The notes under the pieces: generated by a model
What the model saw: the letters and a program-made list of their open reading frames with translations, nothing else
The model's database searches: none
Told to the model about the DNA's origin: nothing
Shown: positions 42,528-51,640 of the stretch, piece by piece
How positions within the stretch are numbered: the stretch's first letter is position 1
How the letters are laid out: each line of letters opens with the position of its first letter
Program-made: the position numbers and the translations under genes
NCBI GenBank assembly: GCA_040830705.1
Contig: JBFOME010000007.1
Coordinates: 62,001 to 126,000, forward strand
Direction of reading: 5' to 3'
DNA length: 64,000 bases
Origin: Ruegeria_C sp040830705
Lineage (GTDB): Bacteria > Pseudomonadota > Alphaproteobacteria > Rhodobacterales > Rhodobacteraceae

Positions 42528-43703
42528 ATGACAAACGTAGTAATAGCATCGGCGGCGCGGACTGGCGTCGGCAGTTTTGGCGGCTCATTTGCCAACACCC
42601 CTGCACATGATCTTGGTGCGGCAGTGCTGGAAGCCGTGGTCGAGCGCGCGGGCATCGACAAGGGTGAGGTCAGCGAGACCATCCTGGGTCAGGTCCTGAC
42701 CGCAGCACAGGGTCAGAACCCGGCCCGTCAGGCGCATATCAATGCCGGCCTGCCGCAGGAAAGTGCGGCCTGGGGCATCAACCAGGTTTGCGGCTCGGGC
42801 CTGCGGGCCGTTGCGCTTGGTGCTCAGCACATCCAGCTGGGCGACGCCGAGATCGTGGCCGCAGGTGGACAAGAGAACATGACGCTCAGCCCTCATGCCG
42901 CCGCCTTGCGCGCCGGTCACAAGATGGGCGACATGAAATATATCGACACCATGATCCGCGACGGTTTGTGGGATGCGTTCAACGGCTATCACATGGGTCA
43001 GACCGCCGAGAATGTCGCCGAGAAGTGGCAAATTTCGCGCGACATGCAGGATGAATTCGCCGTCGCCTCGCAGAACAAGGCCGAAGCCGCACAGAAGGCG
43101 GGCAAGTTCGCGGATGAGATCACTCCGTTTACCATCAAGACCCGTAAGGGCGATATCGTGATGGACAGCGACGAGTATATCCGCCACGGCGCAACGATGG
43201 ACGCAATGGCCAAGCTGCGCCCAGCCTTCACCAAAGACGGCTCGGTCACGGCGGCCAACGCGTCCGGCCTGAATGACGGCGCTGCCGCGACCCTGCTGAT
43301 GTCGGCCGAGAATGCCGAGAAGCGCGGGATCGAGCCGCTGGCACGCATCGCTTCTTACGCGACGGCGGGTCTGGACCCGTCGATCATGGGTGTGGGTCCG
43401 ATCTATGCCTCGCGCAAGGCGCTGGAGAAAGCTGGTTGGTCGGTCGACGATCTGGATCTGGTCGAGGCCAACGAAGCCTTTGCGGCGCAGGCCTGTGCAG
43501 TAAACAAAGATATGGGCTGGGACCCGTCGATTGTGAACGTCAACGGCGGTGCAATCGCCATCGGCCACCCGATCGGCGCCTCGGGCTGCCGGGTGCTGAA
43601 CACGCTTCTCTTCGAAATGAAACGCCGCGACGCCAAGAAAGGCCTCGCCACGCTCTGTATCGGCGGTGGCATGGGTGTTGCCCTCTGCGTCGAGCGGGAT
43701 TGA
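42528..43703 (+). CDS. phaA: Acetyl-CoA acetyltransferase (beta-ketothiolase)
   Basis: 391-aa biosynthetic thiolase that condenses two acetyl-CoA to acetoacetyl-CoA. The nucleophile Cys is in NQVCGSGLRAVALGAQHI (about residue 88), His in NVNGGAIAIGHPIGASG (about 348), and the second Cys in CIGGGMGVALCVERD. AGAGGAC precedes the ATG. With phaB it feeds polyhydroxybutyrate and, via crotonyl-CoA, the EMC pathway. A terminator separates it from phaB, though read-through is possible. Confidence 0.95.
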   Translation: MTNVVIASAARTGVGSFGGSFANTPAHDLGAAVLEAVVERAGIDKGEVSETILGQVLTAAQGQNPARQAHINAGLPQESAAWGINQVCGSGLRAVALGAQHIQLGDAEIVAAGGQENMTLSPHAAALRAGHKMGDMKYIDTMIRDGLWDAFNGYHMGQTAENVAEKWQISRDMQDEFAVASQNKAEAAQKAGKFADEITPFTIKTRKGDIVMDSDEYIRHGATMDAMAKLRPAFTKDGSVTAANASGLNDGAAATLLMSAENAEKRGIEPLARIASYATAGLDPSIMGVGPIYASRKALEKAGWSVDDLDLVEANEAFAAQACAVNKDMGWDPSIVNVNGGAIAIGHPIGASGCRVLNTLLFEMKRRDAKKGLATLCIGGGMGVALCVERD

Positions 43704-43725
43704 GCCGCTGGATGCGAAGCCAGAT

Positions 43726-43751
43726 AGGGCGCTTTCGGGCGCCCTTTTCTT
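43726..43751 (+). terminator. Rho-independent terminator after phaA
   Basis: AGGGCGC (43726-43732), loop TTTCGG, GCGCCCT (43739-43745), then TTTCTTT, 23 nt after the phaA stop. Confidence 0.85.
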
Positions 43752-43888
43752 TGTGCTCCGCCGCAGCCGCTAGACCTGCGACAGAATGAACACCCGAAAA
43801 GACAACAAAACGACAGCAACATAATTGCGCATCCCAGATCAGGGCAGTAACAACATTACCAAAGCCAGATTAATTGGAGGACCCCTCA

Positions 43889-44611
43889 ATGGCACGAACA
43901 GCACTCGTCACCGGTGGCTCACGCGGCATCGGCGCAGCAATTTCCAAGGCGCTCAAGGCCGAAGGCTACACCGTGGCGGCCACTTATGCGGGCAATGACG
44001 AAGCGGCCTCCGCCTTCACTGCGGAAACCGGCATCGCAACCTACAAATGGAATGTTGCCGACTACGACGAATCAAAGGCCGGGATCGAAAAGGTCGAAGC
44101 CGAGCACGGCCCGATTGACATCGTGGTGGCCAATGCGGGCATTACCCGCGACGTGCCATTCCACAAGATGACCCCGCAACAATGGCATGACGTGATCGAC
44201 ACCAATCTCACCGGTGTATTCAACACGATCCACCCGGTCTGGCCCGGCATGCGGGAACGCAAGTTCGGCCGCTTCATCGTGATCAGCTCGATCAACGGTC
44301 AGAAGGGTCAGTTCGCTCAGGTCAACTACGCCGCAACCAAGGCTGGCGATCTTGGCATCGTGAAGTCGCTGGCGCAGGAAGGCGCACGCGCGGGCATAAC
44401 CGCCAACGCGATTTGCCCAGGCTACATCGCGACCGAGATGGTAATGGCGGTTCCGGAGAAAGTGCGTGACTCGATCATCGGCCAAATCCCTGCGGGTCGT
44501 CTGGGCGAGCCGGAAGAGATCGCACGTTGCGTCGCTTTCCTGGCATCGGACGATGCTGGCTTCATCAACGGTTCGACAATCTCGGCCAATGGCGCGCAGT
44601 TTTTCGTGTGA
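43889..44611 (+). CDS. phaB: Acetoacetyl-CoA reductase
   Basis: 240-aa SDR enzyme that reduces acetoacetyl-CoA to (R)-3-hydroxybutyryl-CoA with NADPH. The coenzyme motif is TGGSRGIGAAISKAL (residues 8-22), NAG in VANAGITRD, Ser in ISSINGQKGQFAQ, and YxxxK in NYAATKAGD (about residue 153). GGAGG eight nt before ATG 43889 fixes the start. Length and sequence match PhaB rather than FabG. Confidence 0.93.
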   Translation: MARTALVTGGSRGIGAAISKALKAEGYTVAATYAGNDEAASAFTAETGIATYKWNVADYDESKAGIEKVEAEHGPIDIVVANAGITRDVPFHKMTPQQWHDVIDTNLTGVFNTIHPVWPGMRERKFGRFIVISSINGQKGQFAQVNYAATKAGDLGIVKSLAQEGARAGITANAICPGYIATEMVMAVPEKVRDSIIGQIPAGRLGEPEEIARCVAFLASDDAGFINGSTISANGAQFFV

Positions 44612-44618
44612 AGAAAAA

Positions 44619-44645
44619 GAGGGCCGGTCGATTGGACCGGCCCTC
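44619..44645 (+). terminator. Hairpin terminator after phaB
   Basis: An 11-bp perfect stem GAGGGCCGGTC (44619-44629), loop GATTG, complement 44635-44645, seven nt after the phaB stop. It is followed by ATCTTG, with an A-rich run before it, so it may act on both strands. Confidence 0.8.
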
Positions 44646-44677
44646 ATCTTGATCCCGTAAGAACGCGCGCGCTGCGT

Positions 44678-44788
44678 TCAGCGGGAACCTGTCAGCCAGT
44701 GCCAGAAAAGTCTGACAACCTTCGAGCGCTCTTCATGCGCTCTAACAAATGCGCGGCGGGCAAGCGGATTTGTTGTCATCTCGATCAT
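44678..44788 (-). CDS. 36-aa basic small protein
   Basis: MIEMTTNPLARRAFVRAH followed by EERSKVVRLFWHWLTGSR. A strong SD (AGGAGG, six nt spacing) and a compact length argue that it is real. It is a basic amphipathic helix ending in aromatic residues. I recall comparable short stress-associated ORFs in Rhodobacterales but cannot name a family. It is divergent from the lysR gene at 44901, and nothing else is seen in that gap. Confidence 0.6.
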   Translation of the reverse strand: MIEMTTNPLARRAFVRAHEERSKVVRLFWHWLTGSR

Positions 44789-44900
44789 GTTTGTCCTCCT
44801 GCGGAAAAGTTTCGTTTGACTTGAACTCAATATGATCGTTGTTTTGCAACAGTACAAACGAGACATTCTCAGCCTTCACGTAAAATTTTCTTGACTGACC

Positions 44901-45848
44901 ATGGCCGAACGACTGCCCCCGCTGACCGCCTTGCGCGCCTTTGAGGCCGCCGCACGGCATATGTCTTTCGCTTCTGCCGCCGCTGAGCTGAACGTGACCC
45001 CTGCGGCCTTGTCCTTTCAGATCAAGTCGCTGGAAGAGCATCTGGGACAGCCGGTTTTTCGCCGCCTGAACCGCGCCGTGGAACTGACCGAGGCCGGGCG
45101 CACCCTGGCCCCCGGCACCACCGATGGGTTCACAGCACTACAGACCGCCTGGCACGCCACGCGGCGGTTGCAGGACAGCACCACTCTGACGGTTGCGGCT
45201 GGCCCTGCCTTAACCGCAAAATGGCTGGCCCCTCGGCTTTATGACTTTGCAACCGCGCATCCCGAAATCAATCTGCGCATCTCGACCTCACTGCATTTGG
45301 TCGATCTGCATCGCGATGACGTTGATGTGGCGATCCGCTTTGGCTACGCGAGTTATGATGATCTTTATGCAGTCCATGCCCGCAAGGAGTGGTTGACCCC
45401 CGCCATGACACCGGCACTCGCCGAGCAATTTCCAACCCCGGAAAGCCTGGTCGATGCCCCGCTTGTTATCAACGACCATGACAGCTTTCTTAAACCTCCC
45501 TGCGATTGGCCAACCTGGTTCCGTGCCATCGGGATCAAGGGCTTCGAGCCCACCGGTATGCGGTTTTCCAACGTAGAGCATTCCATCGATGCGGCTTGCG
45601 CCGGTGTCGGTGTCTTGCTGGGGCGCAGGCCCTTACTCATCAAAGACGTGCTGGAGGGCCGCCTCGTGACGCCTTTCAAAATCGCCCTTGAAACAGAGGC
45701 CAGGTTTTCGTTTCTTTGCCTCCCCGGAGCGGAAAAGCGGCCACAGATCGCCGCATTCCGGGATTGGTATCTGGCAGAAATCGAGAAAACGGCAGGTATT
45801 TGGGGCAAGATTGATCTCATCCCAGTCAAGGACATCCCCCCTGCATGA
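44901..45848 (+). CDS. LysR family regulator (GcvA-like)
   Basis: 315 aa. The N-terminal winged HTH is LPPLTALRAFEAAARHMSFASAAAEL followed by NVTPAALSFQIKSLEEHLG (residues 6-60). The C-terminal periplasmic-binding-like effector domain includes DVDVAIRFGYASY, typical of the GcvA/TrpI clade. Its stop overlaps the start of an EamA transporter gene by four nt, so it probably regulates that export function. It lies divergent from the 36-aa gene. Confidence 0.92.
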   Translation: MAERLPPLTALRAFEAAARHMSFASAAAELNVTPAALSFQIKSLEEHLGQPVFRRLNRAVELTEAGRTLAPGTTDGFTALQTAWHATRRLQDSTTLTVAAGPALTAKWLAPRLYDFATAHPEINLRISTSLHLVDLHRDDVDVAIRFGYASYDDLYAVHARKEWLTPAMTPALAEQFPTPESLVDAPLVINDHDSFLKPPCDWPTWFRAIGIKGFEPTGMRFSNVEHSIDAACAGVGVLLGRRPLLIKDVLEGRLVTPFKIALETEARFSFLCLPGAEKRPQIAAFRDWYLAEIEKTAGIWGKIDLIPVKDIPPA

Positions 45849-46711
45849 CCAAGCCCCGTGCCACAGCAATCGGATTTGTCGCCGTCCTGCTATGGTCGCT
45901 TCTGGCGTTGTTCACGGTCGGAGCGGCCCCGACGCCGCCCCTGCTGATGAACGCAATATGCTTCACGATTGGCGGCACGCTGGGGCTGATTTGGACCGGC
46001 TCTACCGGCGGCTTCGGCAGGTTGCGCGCGGTTCCGCTAAAGGTTTACCTGTTCGGCGCCGCCGGTCTTTTTGGCTATCACGCACTCTACTTTTCGGCCT
46101 TGCGGCTGGCCCCGGCAGCGCAGGCGGGGCTGATTGCCTATCTCTGGCCGCTGCTGATCGTGCTGTTTTCCGGCCTGTTGCCGAACGAAAGGCTACGCGC
46201 CGGGCATCTGATTGGCGCGTTGCTTGGCTTCGCCGGGGCGGGCTTGATCATCGCGGATGGCACCGGATCCGGGTTTCAGGCAGCTTACCTGACAGGCTAC
46301 GGCCTCGCCCTGCTATGCGCCCTTACATGGTCGGGGTATTCGGTGCTGTCGCGGCGTGTAGGCGACGCGCCCACCAGTTCGGTTGCCGTGTTCTGCGTGA
46401 TCACGGCCATTGCCTCCTGGGTGCTGCATTTTGCGCTTGAGGACACGGTCTGGCCGCCGGACACACTGGTCTGGTTGTCAGTCGCGGCGCTTGGCCTGGG
46501 ACCGGTCGGGTTAGCGTTCTATGTTTGGGACATAGGCGTAAAGCACGGCGATATCCAACTGCTCGGCACCAGCTCATATGCTGCGCCGATCCTATCCACT
46601 GCCGTCCTTGTTTTGACCGGGATTGCCGAGCCGAGTTGGGCTCTGGCAATCGCGACCGCATTGGTAACCGGCGGTGCGCTGATCGCGGCACGCGCCAGCC
46701 TGTCCGCTTAG
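45845..46711 (+). CDS. DMT superfamily (EamA) transporter
   Basis: 288-aa polytopic protein with about ten hydrophobic segments and two EamA halves. It opens TAIGFVAVLLWSLLALFTVGA, and LSRRVGDAPTSSVAVFC starts the second half. It resembles aromatic amino acid exporters of the YddG type, but the substrate is not known. Translationally coupled to the upstream LysR gene (ATGA). The 3' end overlaps the convergent YdcH gene by four bp. Confidence 0.87.
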   Translation: MTKPRATAIGFVAVLLWSLLALFTVGAAPTPPLLMNAICFTIGGTLGLIWTGSTGGFGRLRAVPLKVYLFGAAGLFGYHALYFSALRLAPAAQAGLIAYLWPLLIVLFSGLLPNERLRAGHLIGALLGFAGAGLIIADGTGSGFQAAYLTGYGLALLCALTWSGYSVLSRRVGDAPTSSVAVFCVITAIASWVLHFALEDTVWPPDTLVWLSVAALGLGPVGLAFYVWDIGVKHGDIQLLGTSSYAAPILSTAVLVLTGIAEPSWALAIATALVTGGALIAARASLSA

Positions 46712-46872
46712 GCGGACAGCCGTTCGATTTCTTCCTTGAGCTTTAGCTTCTTCTTCTTCAGTTGCGACAGGTGGAGCCCGTCACTTCCTGGTGCACGCTG
46801 CGCTTGTTCGACTTCGTGACTGAGATGCTCATGCTTCTTCTTCAGTTCGGTCAGGTGCGCACTCATGCTCAT
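46708..46872 (-). CDS. YdcH/DUF465 coiled-coil protein
   Basis: 54 aa, nearly all one coiled coil: HLTELKKKHEHLSHEVEQAQ and LSQLKKKKLKLKEEIERL. The DUF465 pattern is clear, though the cellular role is unknown. GAGGAGG six nt before ATG 46872 sets the start. A second ATG two codons later is possible. Confidence 0.9.
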   Translation of the reverse strand: MSMSAHLTELKKKHEHLSHEVEQAQRAPGSDGLHLSQLKKKKLKLKEEIERLSA

Positions 46873-46984
46873 AGCAATCCTCCTCTGAATAAGCTGCCGA
46901 TCGATTTGAGCATATCCGCACGCATCTGTCACGCTGCAGGCGCACGATTTTTATCAGGAATTTTTCGCTTTCGCCAAACTCCGC

Positions 46985-47749
46985 CTACGGCCAGCACAAT
47001 GCCCCGCCGTCACGCAGCACATCCTGAATCTCGGGCCGGTAGCTTTCCCCGTCGCGGTCATGCTGCGCACCGGCGTGCAGAATCAGCGGGGCGTGCAGGC
47101 GGAAATCACCTTTGCCGCCTTTGCGGGCACGCAGAATGACCAGATCAGGTGCCCGTCCAGTGCGGGCCGCCAGCGGCAAGACTTCAATCGAGCCCAACCG
47201 GTCAGTGCAAGCCGCGAGCATATCTGGTAATCGATCAACCTTTTGAATCATATGCAGATGTCCACGCGGTCGCAGACGCCGCGCCGCGGTCTCTATCCAC
47301 AATCCCAGCGGCGTCTCCTCCGCCAGCGCCTTGCGGCGGCCGGTGTCGCGCGCCGGGCTATGCGCAGCGCCACGATAATAGGGAGGGTTGGCGACAACAT
47401 GATCGAACTGCCGATCACGAAGCGATGCCGGCAGCTTCGAGAGGTCGCCTTCGAACACCTCCAGTGCTTGCCCGTTATGCGCGGCATTGCGCCGCGCCAG
47501 ATCCGCATAGGCGGGCTGTATTTCGACGCCGCTCAGCGTCAGGTTGGGCACTCGCGTAGCCAGGGAGAGAATCGCGGCACCCGCCCCGCATCCCAACTCA
47601 AGCACCGCCTGCCCTGTCCTCGCCGGAACGCTGGCTGCAAGAAACACTGGGTCCACCCCGGCACGATAGCCCTTGCGTGGTTGAAACAAATGCAGCCGAC
47701 CGCCAAGAAATGCGTCGCAGCTCAAATCACGCTCATTGAACAGAGTCAT
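46985..47749 (-). CDS. TrmN6-like methyltransferase (tRNA1(Val) A37 N6-methyltransferase family)
   Basis: 254-aa class I SAM-dependent methyltransferase. The N-terminal DAFLGGRLHLFQPRKGYRAG block is seen in YfiC/TrmN6 proteins. SAM motif I is LELGCGAGAAILSLA (about residue 53), and the N6-adenine motif is VANPPYYRG (about 120). The likely product is m6A37 in tRNA1(Val). The precise target is inferred. It overlaps the DUF2007 gene start-to-stop by four nt. Confidence 0.87.
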   Translation of the reverse strand: MTLFNERDLSCDAFLGGRLHLFQPRKGYRAGVDPVFLAASVPARTGQAVLELGCGAGAAILSLATRVPNLTLSGVEIQPAYADLARRNAAHNGQALEVFEGDLSKLPASLRDRQFDHVVANPPYYRGAAHSPARDTGRRKALAEETPLGLWIETAARRLRPRGHLHMIQKVDRLPDMLAACTDRLGSIEVLPLAARTGRAPDLVILRARKGGKGDFRLHAPLILHAGAQHDRDGESYRPEIQDVLRDGGALCWP

Positions 47750-47961
47750 TTTCCCAACGGGATTTCGTTGTCCTGCATTACGCGAAGCGCGCGGTCATAG
47801 TCACTTTCCCGCACCATCATTCGGCGTGGGAAAATTCCGATGCCACCTTCGAGGATGCTCATATTTACGTCCATCTGAAAGCAGTCTATACCCTCGCCTT
47901 CAAGAAGGGCGGTTGCGAAAGCCAAGATGGTCGGATCGGTGCTGCGCAGAAGTTCTTTCAT
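47746..47961 (-). CDS. DUF2007 protein
   Basis: 71 aa, MKELLRSTDPTILAFATALLEGEG and onward to RRMMVRESDYDRALRVMQD. This is the DUF2007 (putative signal-transducing) fold, a small alpha/beta protein. It is coupled to the methyltransferase by a 4-nt overlap and divergent from the polyprenyl synthase gene by 56 bp. Confidence 0.88.
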   Translation of the reverse strand: MKELLRSTDPTILAFATALLEGEGIDCFQMDVNMSILEGGIGIFPRRMMVRESDYDRALRVMQDNEIPLGK

Positions 47962-48017
47962 GGAGCAGGATGTAAGGGCAAGGTGAGAGTAATGTCGAGC
48001 CTTGCAACGGGAGTGTG

Positions 48018-49016
48018 ATGGACAGCACCACGATCTCGAAGCCGCATGAACGGCTGGCAGAATTGCTGGAAAGTGAGATGGAGGGCGTGAACACGCTTAT
48101 CCGGGCGCGAATGGCATCGCGCCATGCGCCACGAATTCCCGAGGTGACCGCGCATCTGGTCGAAGCGGGTGGCAAGCGCCTGCGCCCGATGCTGACATTG
48201 GCCGCAGCCCGGCTGTTCGGTTACTCCAGTGACCATCACGTCAAGCTCGCCGCAACAGTGGAATTCATCCACACCGCGACCCTGCTGCACGATGATGTGG
48301 TTGATGAAAGCGGTCAGCGGCGCGGACGTCCGACCGCCAATCTGCTCTGGGACAACAAAAGCTCTGTTCTGGTGGGCGACTACCTGTTTGCGCGCAGTTT
48401 TCAGTTGATGGTCGAGACCGGATCGCTGCGGGTTCTGGACATTCTGGCCAACGCCGCCGCCACCATCGCCGAGGGCGAGGTACTGCAAATGACAACGGCC
48501 AGCAATCTGGCAACCGACGAAGAGGTCTATCTGCAAGTGGTGCGCGGCAAGACAGCCGCGTTGTTTTCGGCGGCAACCGAAGTCGGCGGCGTGATCTCTG
48601 GTGCATCGGATGCTCAGGTTCAGGCGCTGTATGACTTTGGCGATGCGTTGGGAGTGGCCTTTCAGATTGCTGATGACCTTTTGGACTATCAGGGCGACGC
48701 CAAGACGACCGGCAAGAACGTCGGAGACGATTTCCGTGAGCGTAAGCTAACCCTGCCGGTAATCAAGGCCGTTGCGCAGGCCACGGAGGAAGAGCGCGCT
48801 TTCTGGCAACGCACCATCGAGCGTGGCCGCCAGACCGATGGCGATCTCGATCAGGCACTGGCGCTGATGCACAAATACGGCACACTCGACGCGACGCGCG
48901 CGGATGCAAACGGCTGGGCCGACAAGGCCCGCTCCTCGTTGCAGGCTCTGCCCAACCACGAGATCCGCACATTGCTGTCCGACCTGACCGACTACGTGGT
49001 ATCGCGCCTTAATTGA
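48018..49016 (+). CDS. Polyprenyl (octaprenyl/decaprenyl) diphosphate synthase
   Basis: 332-aa trans-prenyltransferase for the ubiquinone side chain. The first Asp-rich motif is LLHDDVVDESGQRRG (about residue 95), and the second is QIADDLLDYQGD (about 218). VEAGGKRLRPML is the IPP-binding region. The chain length (C40 or C50) cannot be read from the sequence. A GTG codon just before the ATG also lies in frame, and GGGAG four nt before ATG 48018 supports that start. The 3' end overlaps ispE by eight bp, convergent. Confidence 0.94.
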   Translation: MDSTTISKPHERLAELLESEMEGVNTLIRARMASRHAPRIPEVTAHLVEAGGKRLRPMLTLAAARLFGYSSDHHVKLAATVEFIHTATLLHDDVVDESGQRRGRPTANLLWDNKSSVLVGDYLFARSFQLMVETGSLRVLDILANAAATIAEGEVLQMTTASNLATDEEVYLQVVRGKTAALFSAATEVGGVISGASDAQVQALYDFGDALGVAFQIADDLLDYQGDAKTTGKNVGDDFRERKLTLPVIKAVAQATEEERAFWQRTIERGRQTDGDLDQALALMHKYGTLDATRADANGWADKARSSLQALPNHEIRTLLSDLTDYVVSRLN

Positions 49017-49830
49017 GTTGGACCGCGCGGCACCACCAGTCTGGATGTGCCGCACCGATCTCATAGGCCGCGAAATGAGCGGCCTTCATCGTGGGATAGA
49101 GAGCGAAGCAGGTCGAGCCTGAACCGGACATACGGGCAATCAAGGCGCCTTTGGTCATGCGCAATTCGTCCAGCAGCGCTTCGATCTCGCTTGCGATGCC
49201 CATGGCCGGGACTTCCAGGTCATTGCGCTGATCGGATAGCCAGTCCGCGCAGGCGCCGGGTGTCTGAAACGCAGGAAGGTCGTCAGGCATAGGCGGGTTG
49301 TTCCGCGAGGCCAGCGCGGCAAAAACTGCGCCAGTCGGCAGGGGCACACCCGGATTGACCAGAAGCGCGGGCAAGGCCGGCAGGGTTGCCGGTGTCACGA
49401 CTTCACCGATTCCGCGCATGCGACTGGCGCTGGTTTTCATGCAAACCGGGACATCCGCGCCCAGCGATAGCGCAACATGTGGCGACGCATCGAAATCCTG
49501 CCCCGCCATCACCCGCAACGCAGCCGCCGCATCCGACGACCCGCCGCCGATCCCCGCGCCATGGGGCAGCACCTTGTCGAGGTGCACATGCCCGGTCCAA
49601 CCCGCAGCCTCCGCCGCTTGCCATATCAGGTTGCGCTCATCCGTCGGCACGCCTTTTGCATGCTCCCCAGTTACATCAATCGACAGCTCAGGCCCCGGTT
49701 CGAACACCAGATGATCGCCGATATCAGCGAACACCACCAGGGAATCCAGCAGGTGATAGCCATCCTCGCGCTGGCCGGTCACATGCAGGGTCAGATTGAT
49801 CTTGGCGGGCGCAAAGGCCCTAACCGTCAT
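49009..49830 (-). CDS. ispE: 4-diphosphocytidyl-2-C-methyl-D-erythritol kinase
   Basis: 273-aa GHMP kinase of the MEP isoprenoid pathway. APAKINLTLHVTGQREDGYHLLDSL is the family start, and the ATP motif is PHGAGIGGGSSDAAAALR (about residues 90-107). GSGSTCFALYP near the C-terminus completes the fold. The start overlaps the stop of the TPR gene by 11 nt. It faces the prenyl synthase, whose substrates derive from the MEP pathway. Confidence 0.95.
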   Translation of the reverse strand: MTVRAFAPAKINLTLHVTGQREDGYHLLDSLVVFADIGDHLVFEPGPELSIDVTGEHAKGVPTDERNLIWQAAEAAGWTGHVHLDKVLPHGAGIGGGSSDAAAALRVMAGQDFDASPHVALSLGADVPVCMKTSASRMRGIGEVVTPATLPALPALLVNPGVPLPTGAVFAALASRNNPPMPDDLPAFQTPGACADWLSDQRNDLEVPAMGIASEIEALLDELRMTKGALIARMSGSGSTCFALYPTMKAAHFAAYEIGAAHPDWWCRAVQLN

Positions 49831-51535
49831 GGGCGACTTTCAACGGCTCAGCGCCCTCTTCGGACAGAACCGCATCCAGGCCGAGCTCTATCTTGCGGCG
49901 GATACGCTCGGGGTCAGCCTCGCCATCAGTATCGGTCGGGTCGATGAAAGACAGCGCCCGCTTCCACTGGAATTCCGCCTCGCGAGTCCGGCCCACGGCC
50001 CAATAGACATCACCCAGATGGTCGTTGACCACCGGGTCAATGGGCATCAGCTCGACCGCAGTTTCCATATGTCCAACCGCCTCGTCATAGCGGCCCAGCC
50101 GGAACAATACCCAGCCCAGACTGTCGACGATATAGCCGCTATCAGGGCGCGCTGCGACAGCGCGCTCGATCATTTCCAGCGCTTCATCCAGCTTGATCTG
50201 TTTTTCGACCAGCGAATAGCCCAGGTAGTTGAGCACTTGCGGCTGGTCGGGGTTCAGATCCAGCGCCTTACGGAAATCGGCCTCGGCCTCGTCCCAGTGA
50301 TCGAGCCGCTCATGTGAGATGCCGCGCGCGTACAGCACGAACCAAAGCCCCGGATCATCATCGGCGGTCAGTTCCAGAGATCGGTCATAGGCCGACACGG
50401 CGGCCTCGTATTTCTCTTCCTGCCGCAGCAGGTCGCCCAATGAGGAAAACACCATCGGCTGATCGGGATAGTCGACCGAGAGCTGTTCAAGCACCTCAAT
50501 CGCCGCATCCGGCTTTGCCGAACGCCGCAGCGCTTCGGCGCGGCCAAGTTCGGCGGCGTGGTGGTCGGGGCTGCCAGCCGGTACCTTTTTGTATAGCTCA
50601 ACCGCCAGATCCAGTTGACCAAGGTCCTCCAACAGATCGGCGGATAACAGCAGGGCGTCGATATGGTCGGGGCGCAAATAGTTGGCCGTACGGATGTAGA
50701 TCAGAGAGTAATTGTCAGCTGCTTCACCATTCAAAGCCGCACCGATGGTGAAAAAGACCTCGGCCATGCCCTCTTTGACATCGCGCGCCATAGAGAATGG
50801 CAGCCGCTCACCTGCCTCGAGCCGTTCGGTCACATAGTCCAGACCCGGATCGCTGCGGGTTCCGAACACGTCCTTCATCATCGCCAGCGCATCTTCGTTG
50901 CGGTCAAGCTGCGACAATATCTCGGCCCGCGCGATGGCCGCGCGGCGTGAAACCGTGGTCAGTTGACCATTATCAGCCGCGAACAGAGCTTCTGCTCCCT
51001 CGAAATCCCCAACCGAGGCCAGCGCCAGCGCCTTGTGATAGAGCGCAAATCCCTGCAACCCATCCTGCGCCGCGACCTCGTCAAATTGCTCAAGAGCTTT
51101 AGAGGCGGCACCGGTTCCCAAATGCGCCCAACCCGCCAGTAGCCCATCAACCAGCGGGCCCACGCCCAGCTTTTCCGGCGCGCGCTCCAACAGCGCCTCA
51201 TAGTCCTCGGCGGCAATCAGCCCCGCGACTGCGGCCATATGGGCGGCTTGACTGCGCAGGCCCGCCTCTTCGATCTGTTGGGCTACCTGTAGCGCGCCAT
51301 CGACATCGCCAAGTGCAAGCTTTGACTGCACGAACCGTTCCATCAACGCGGGGTTGCCCACATCTTCGGACAAGGCGCGGGAATAGTAGCGTGCGGCGAC
51401 CTCGAAATCGCTTTTATAGACCGCCTGTCGCCCGGCAAGGTAAGCGCCCGCGCCGGAATCGGCCATGACCCCCTGCGATGTCATCAAGGTCAATGCGATG
51501 GCGGCACCCGCCGCCGATTGAAGAAAGGAATACAC
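49820..51535 (-). CDS. Exported tetratricopeptide-repeat protein
   Basis: 571 aa from a GTG start, with a signal peptide (FLQSAAGAAIALTLMTSQGVMA). The sequence is almost wholly TPR helices: for example YYSRALSEDVGNPALMERFV near residue 50, AVSAYDRSLELTADDDPGLWF and DFRKALDLNPDQPQVLNYLGYSLVE near 450, then HMETAVELMPIDPVVNDHLGD. This pattern of long TPR proteins occurs widely in alphaproteobacteria with presumed envelope roles. The alternative TTG start (51592) would add residues before the signal. AGGCGG precedes the GTG. Confidence 0.85.
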   Translation of the reverse strand: MYSFLQSAAGAAIALTLMTSQGVMADSGAGAYLAGRQAVYKSDFEVAARYYSRALSEDVGNPALMERFVQSKLALGDVDGALQVAQQIEEAGLRSQAAHMAAVAGLIAAEDYEALLERAPEKLGVGPLVDGLLAGWAHLGTGAASKALEQFDEVAAQDGLQGFALYHKALALASVGDFEGAEALFAADNGQLTTVSRRAAIARAEILSQLDRNEDALAMMKDVFGTRSDPGLDYVTERLEAGERLPFSMARDVKEGMAEVFFTIGAALNGEAADNYSLIYIRTANYLRPDHIDALLLSADLLEDLGQLDLAVELYKKVPAGSPDHHAAELGRAEALRRSAKPDAAIEVLEQLSVDYPDQPMVFSSLGDLLRQEEKYEAAVSAYDRSLELTADDDPGLWFVLYARGISHERLDHWDEAEADFRKALDLNPDQPQVLNYLGYSLVEKQIKLDEALEMIERAVAARPDSGYIVDSLGWVLFRLGRYDEAVGHMETAVELMPIDPVVNDHLGDVYWAVGRTREAEFQWKRALSFIDPTDTDGEADPERIRRKIELGLDAVLSEEGAEPLKVAHDG

Positions 51536-51596
51536 GAAACCGCCTGCCTTTGTTCGTTTGCTCGGCAGCCAAGCTAAGGATTCGTGGGGCAAGTGG

Positions 51597-51627
51597 CAAT
51601 GGCGCGCTCCTCACGAGCGCGCCATTG
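51597..51627 (-). terminator. Long hairpin downstream of ETF-QO
   Basis: A 13-bp perfect stem (51597-51609 with 51615-51627) and 5-nt loop lie 13 nt past the ETF-QO stop, before the TPR gene on the same strand. No T-tract follows, so it may attenuate or stabilise the transcript rather than terminate it. Confidence 0.65.
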
Positions 51628-51640
51628 ATGGTGATTTTGC

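Noticed and set aside
46397..46404. Single GTGATCAC sites inside the EamA transporter gene (46397-46404) and fdhD (59802-59809)
   Set aside because: They are unpaired and intragenic, unlike the double boxes at sdhC and sucC, so they are not counted as members of that element.
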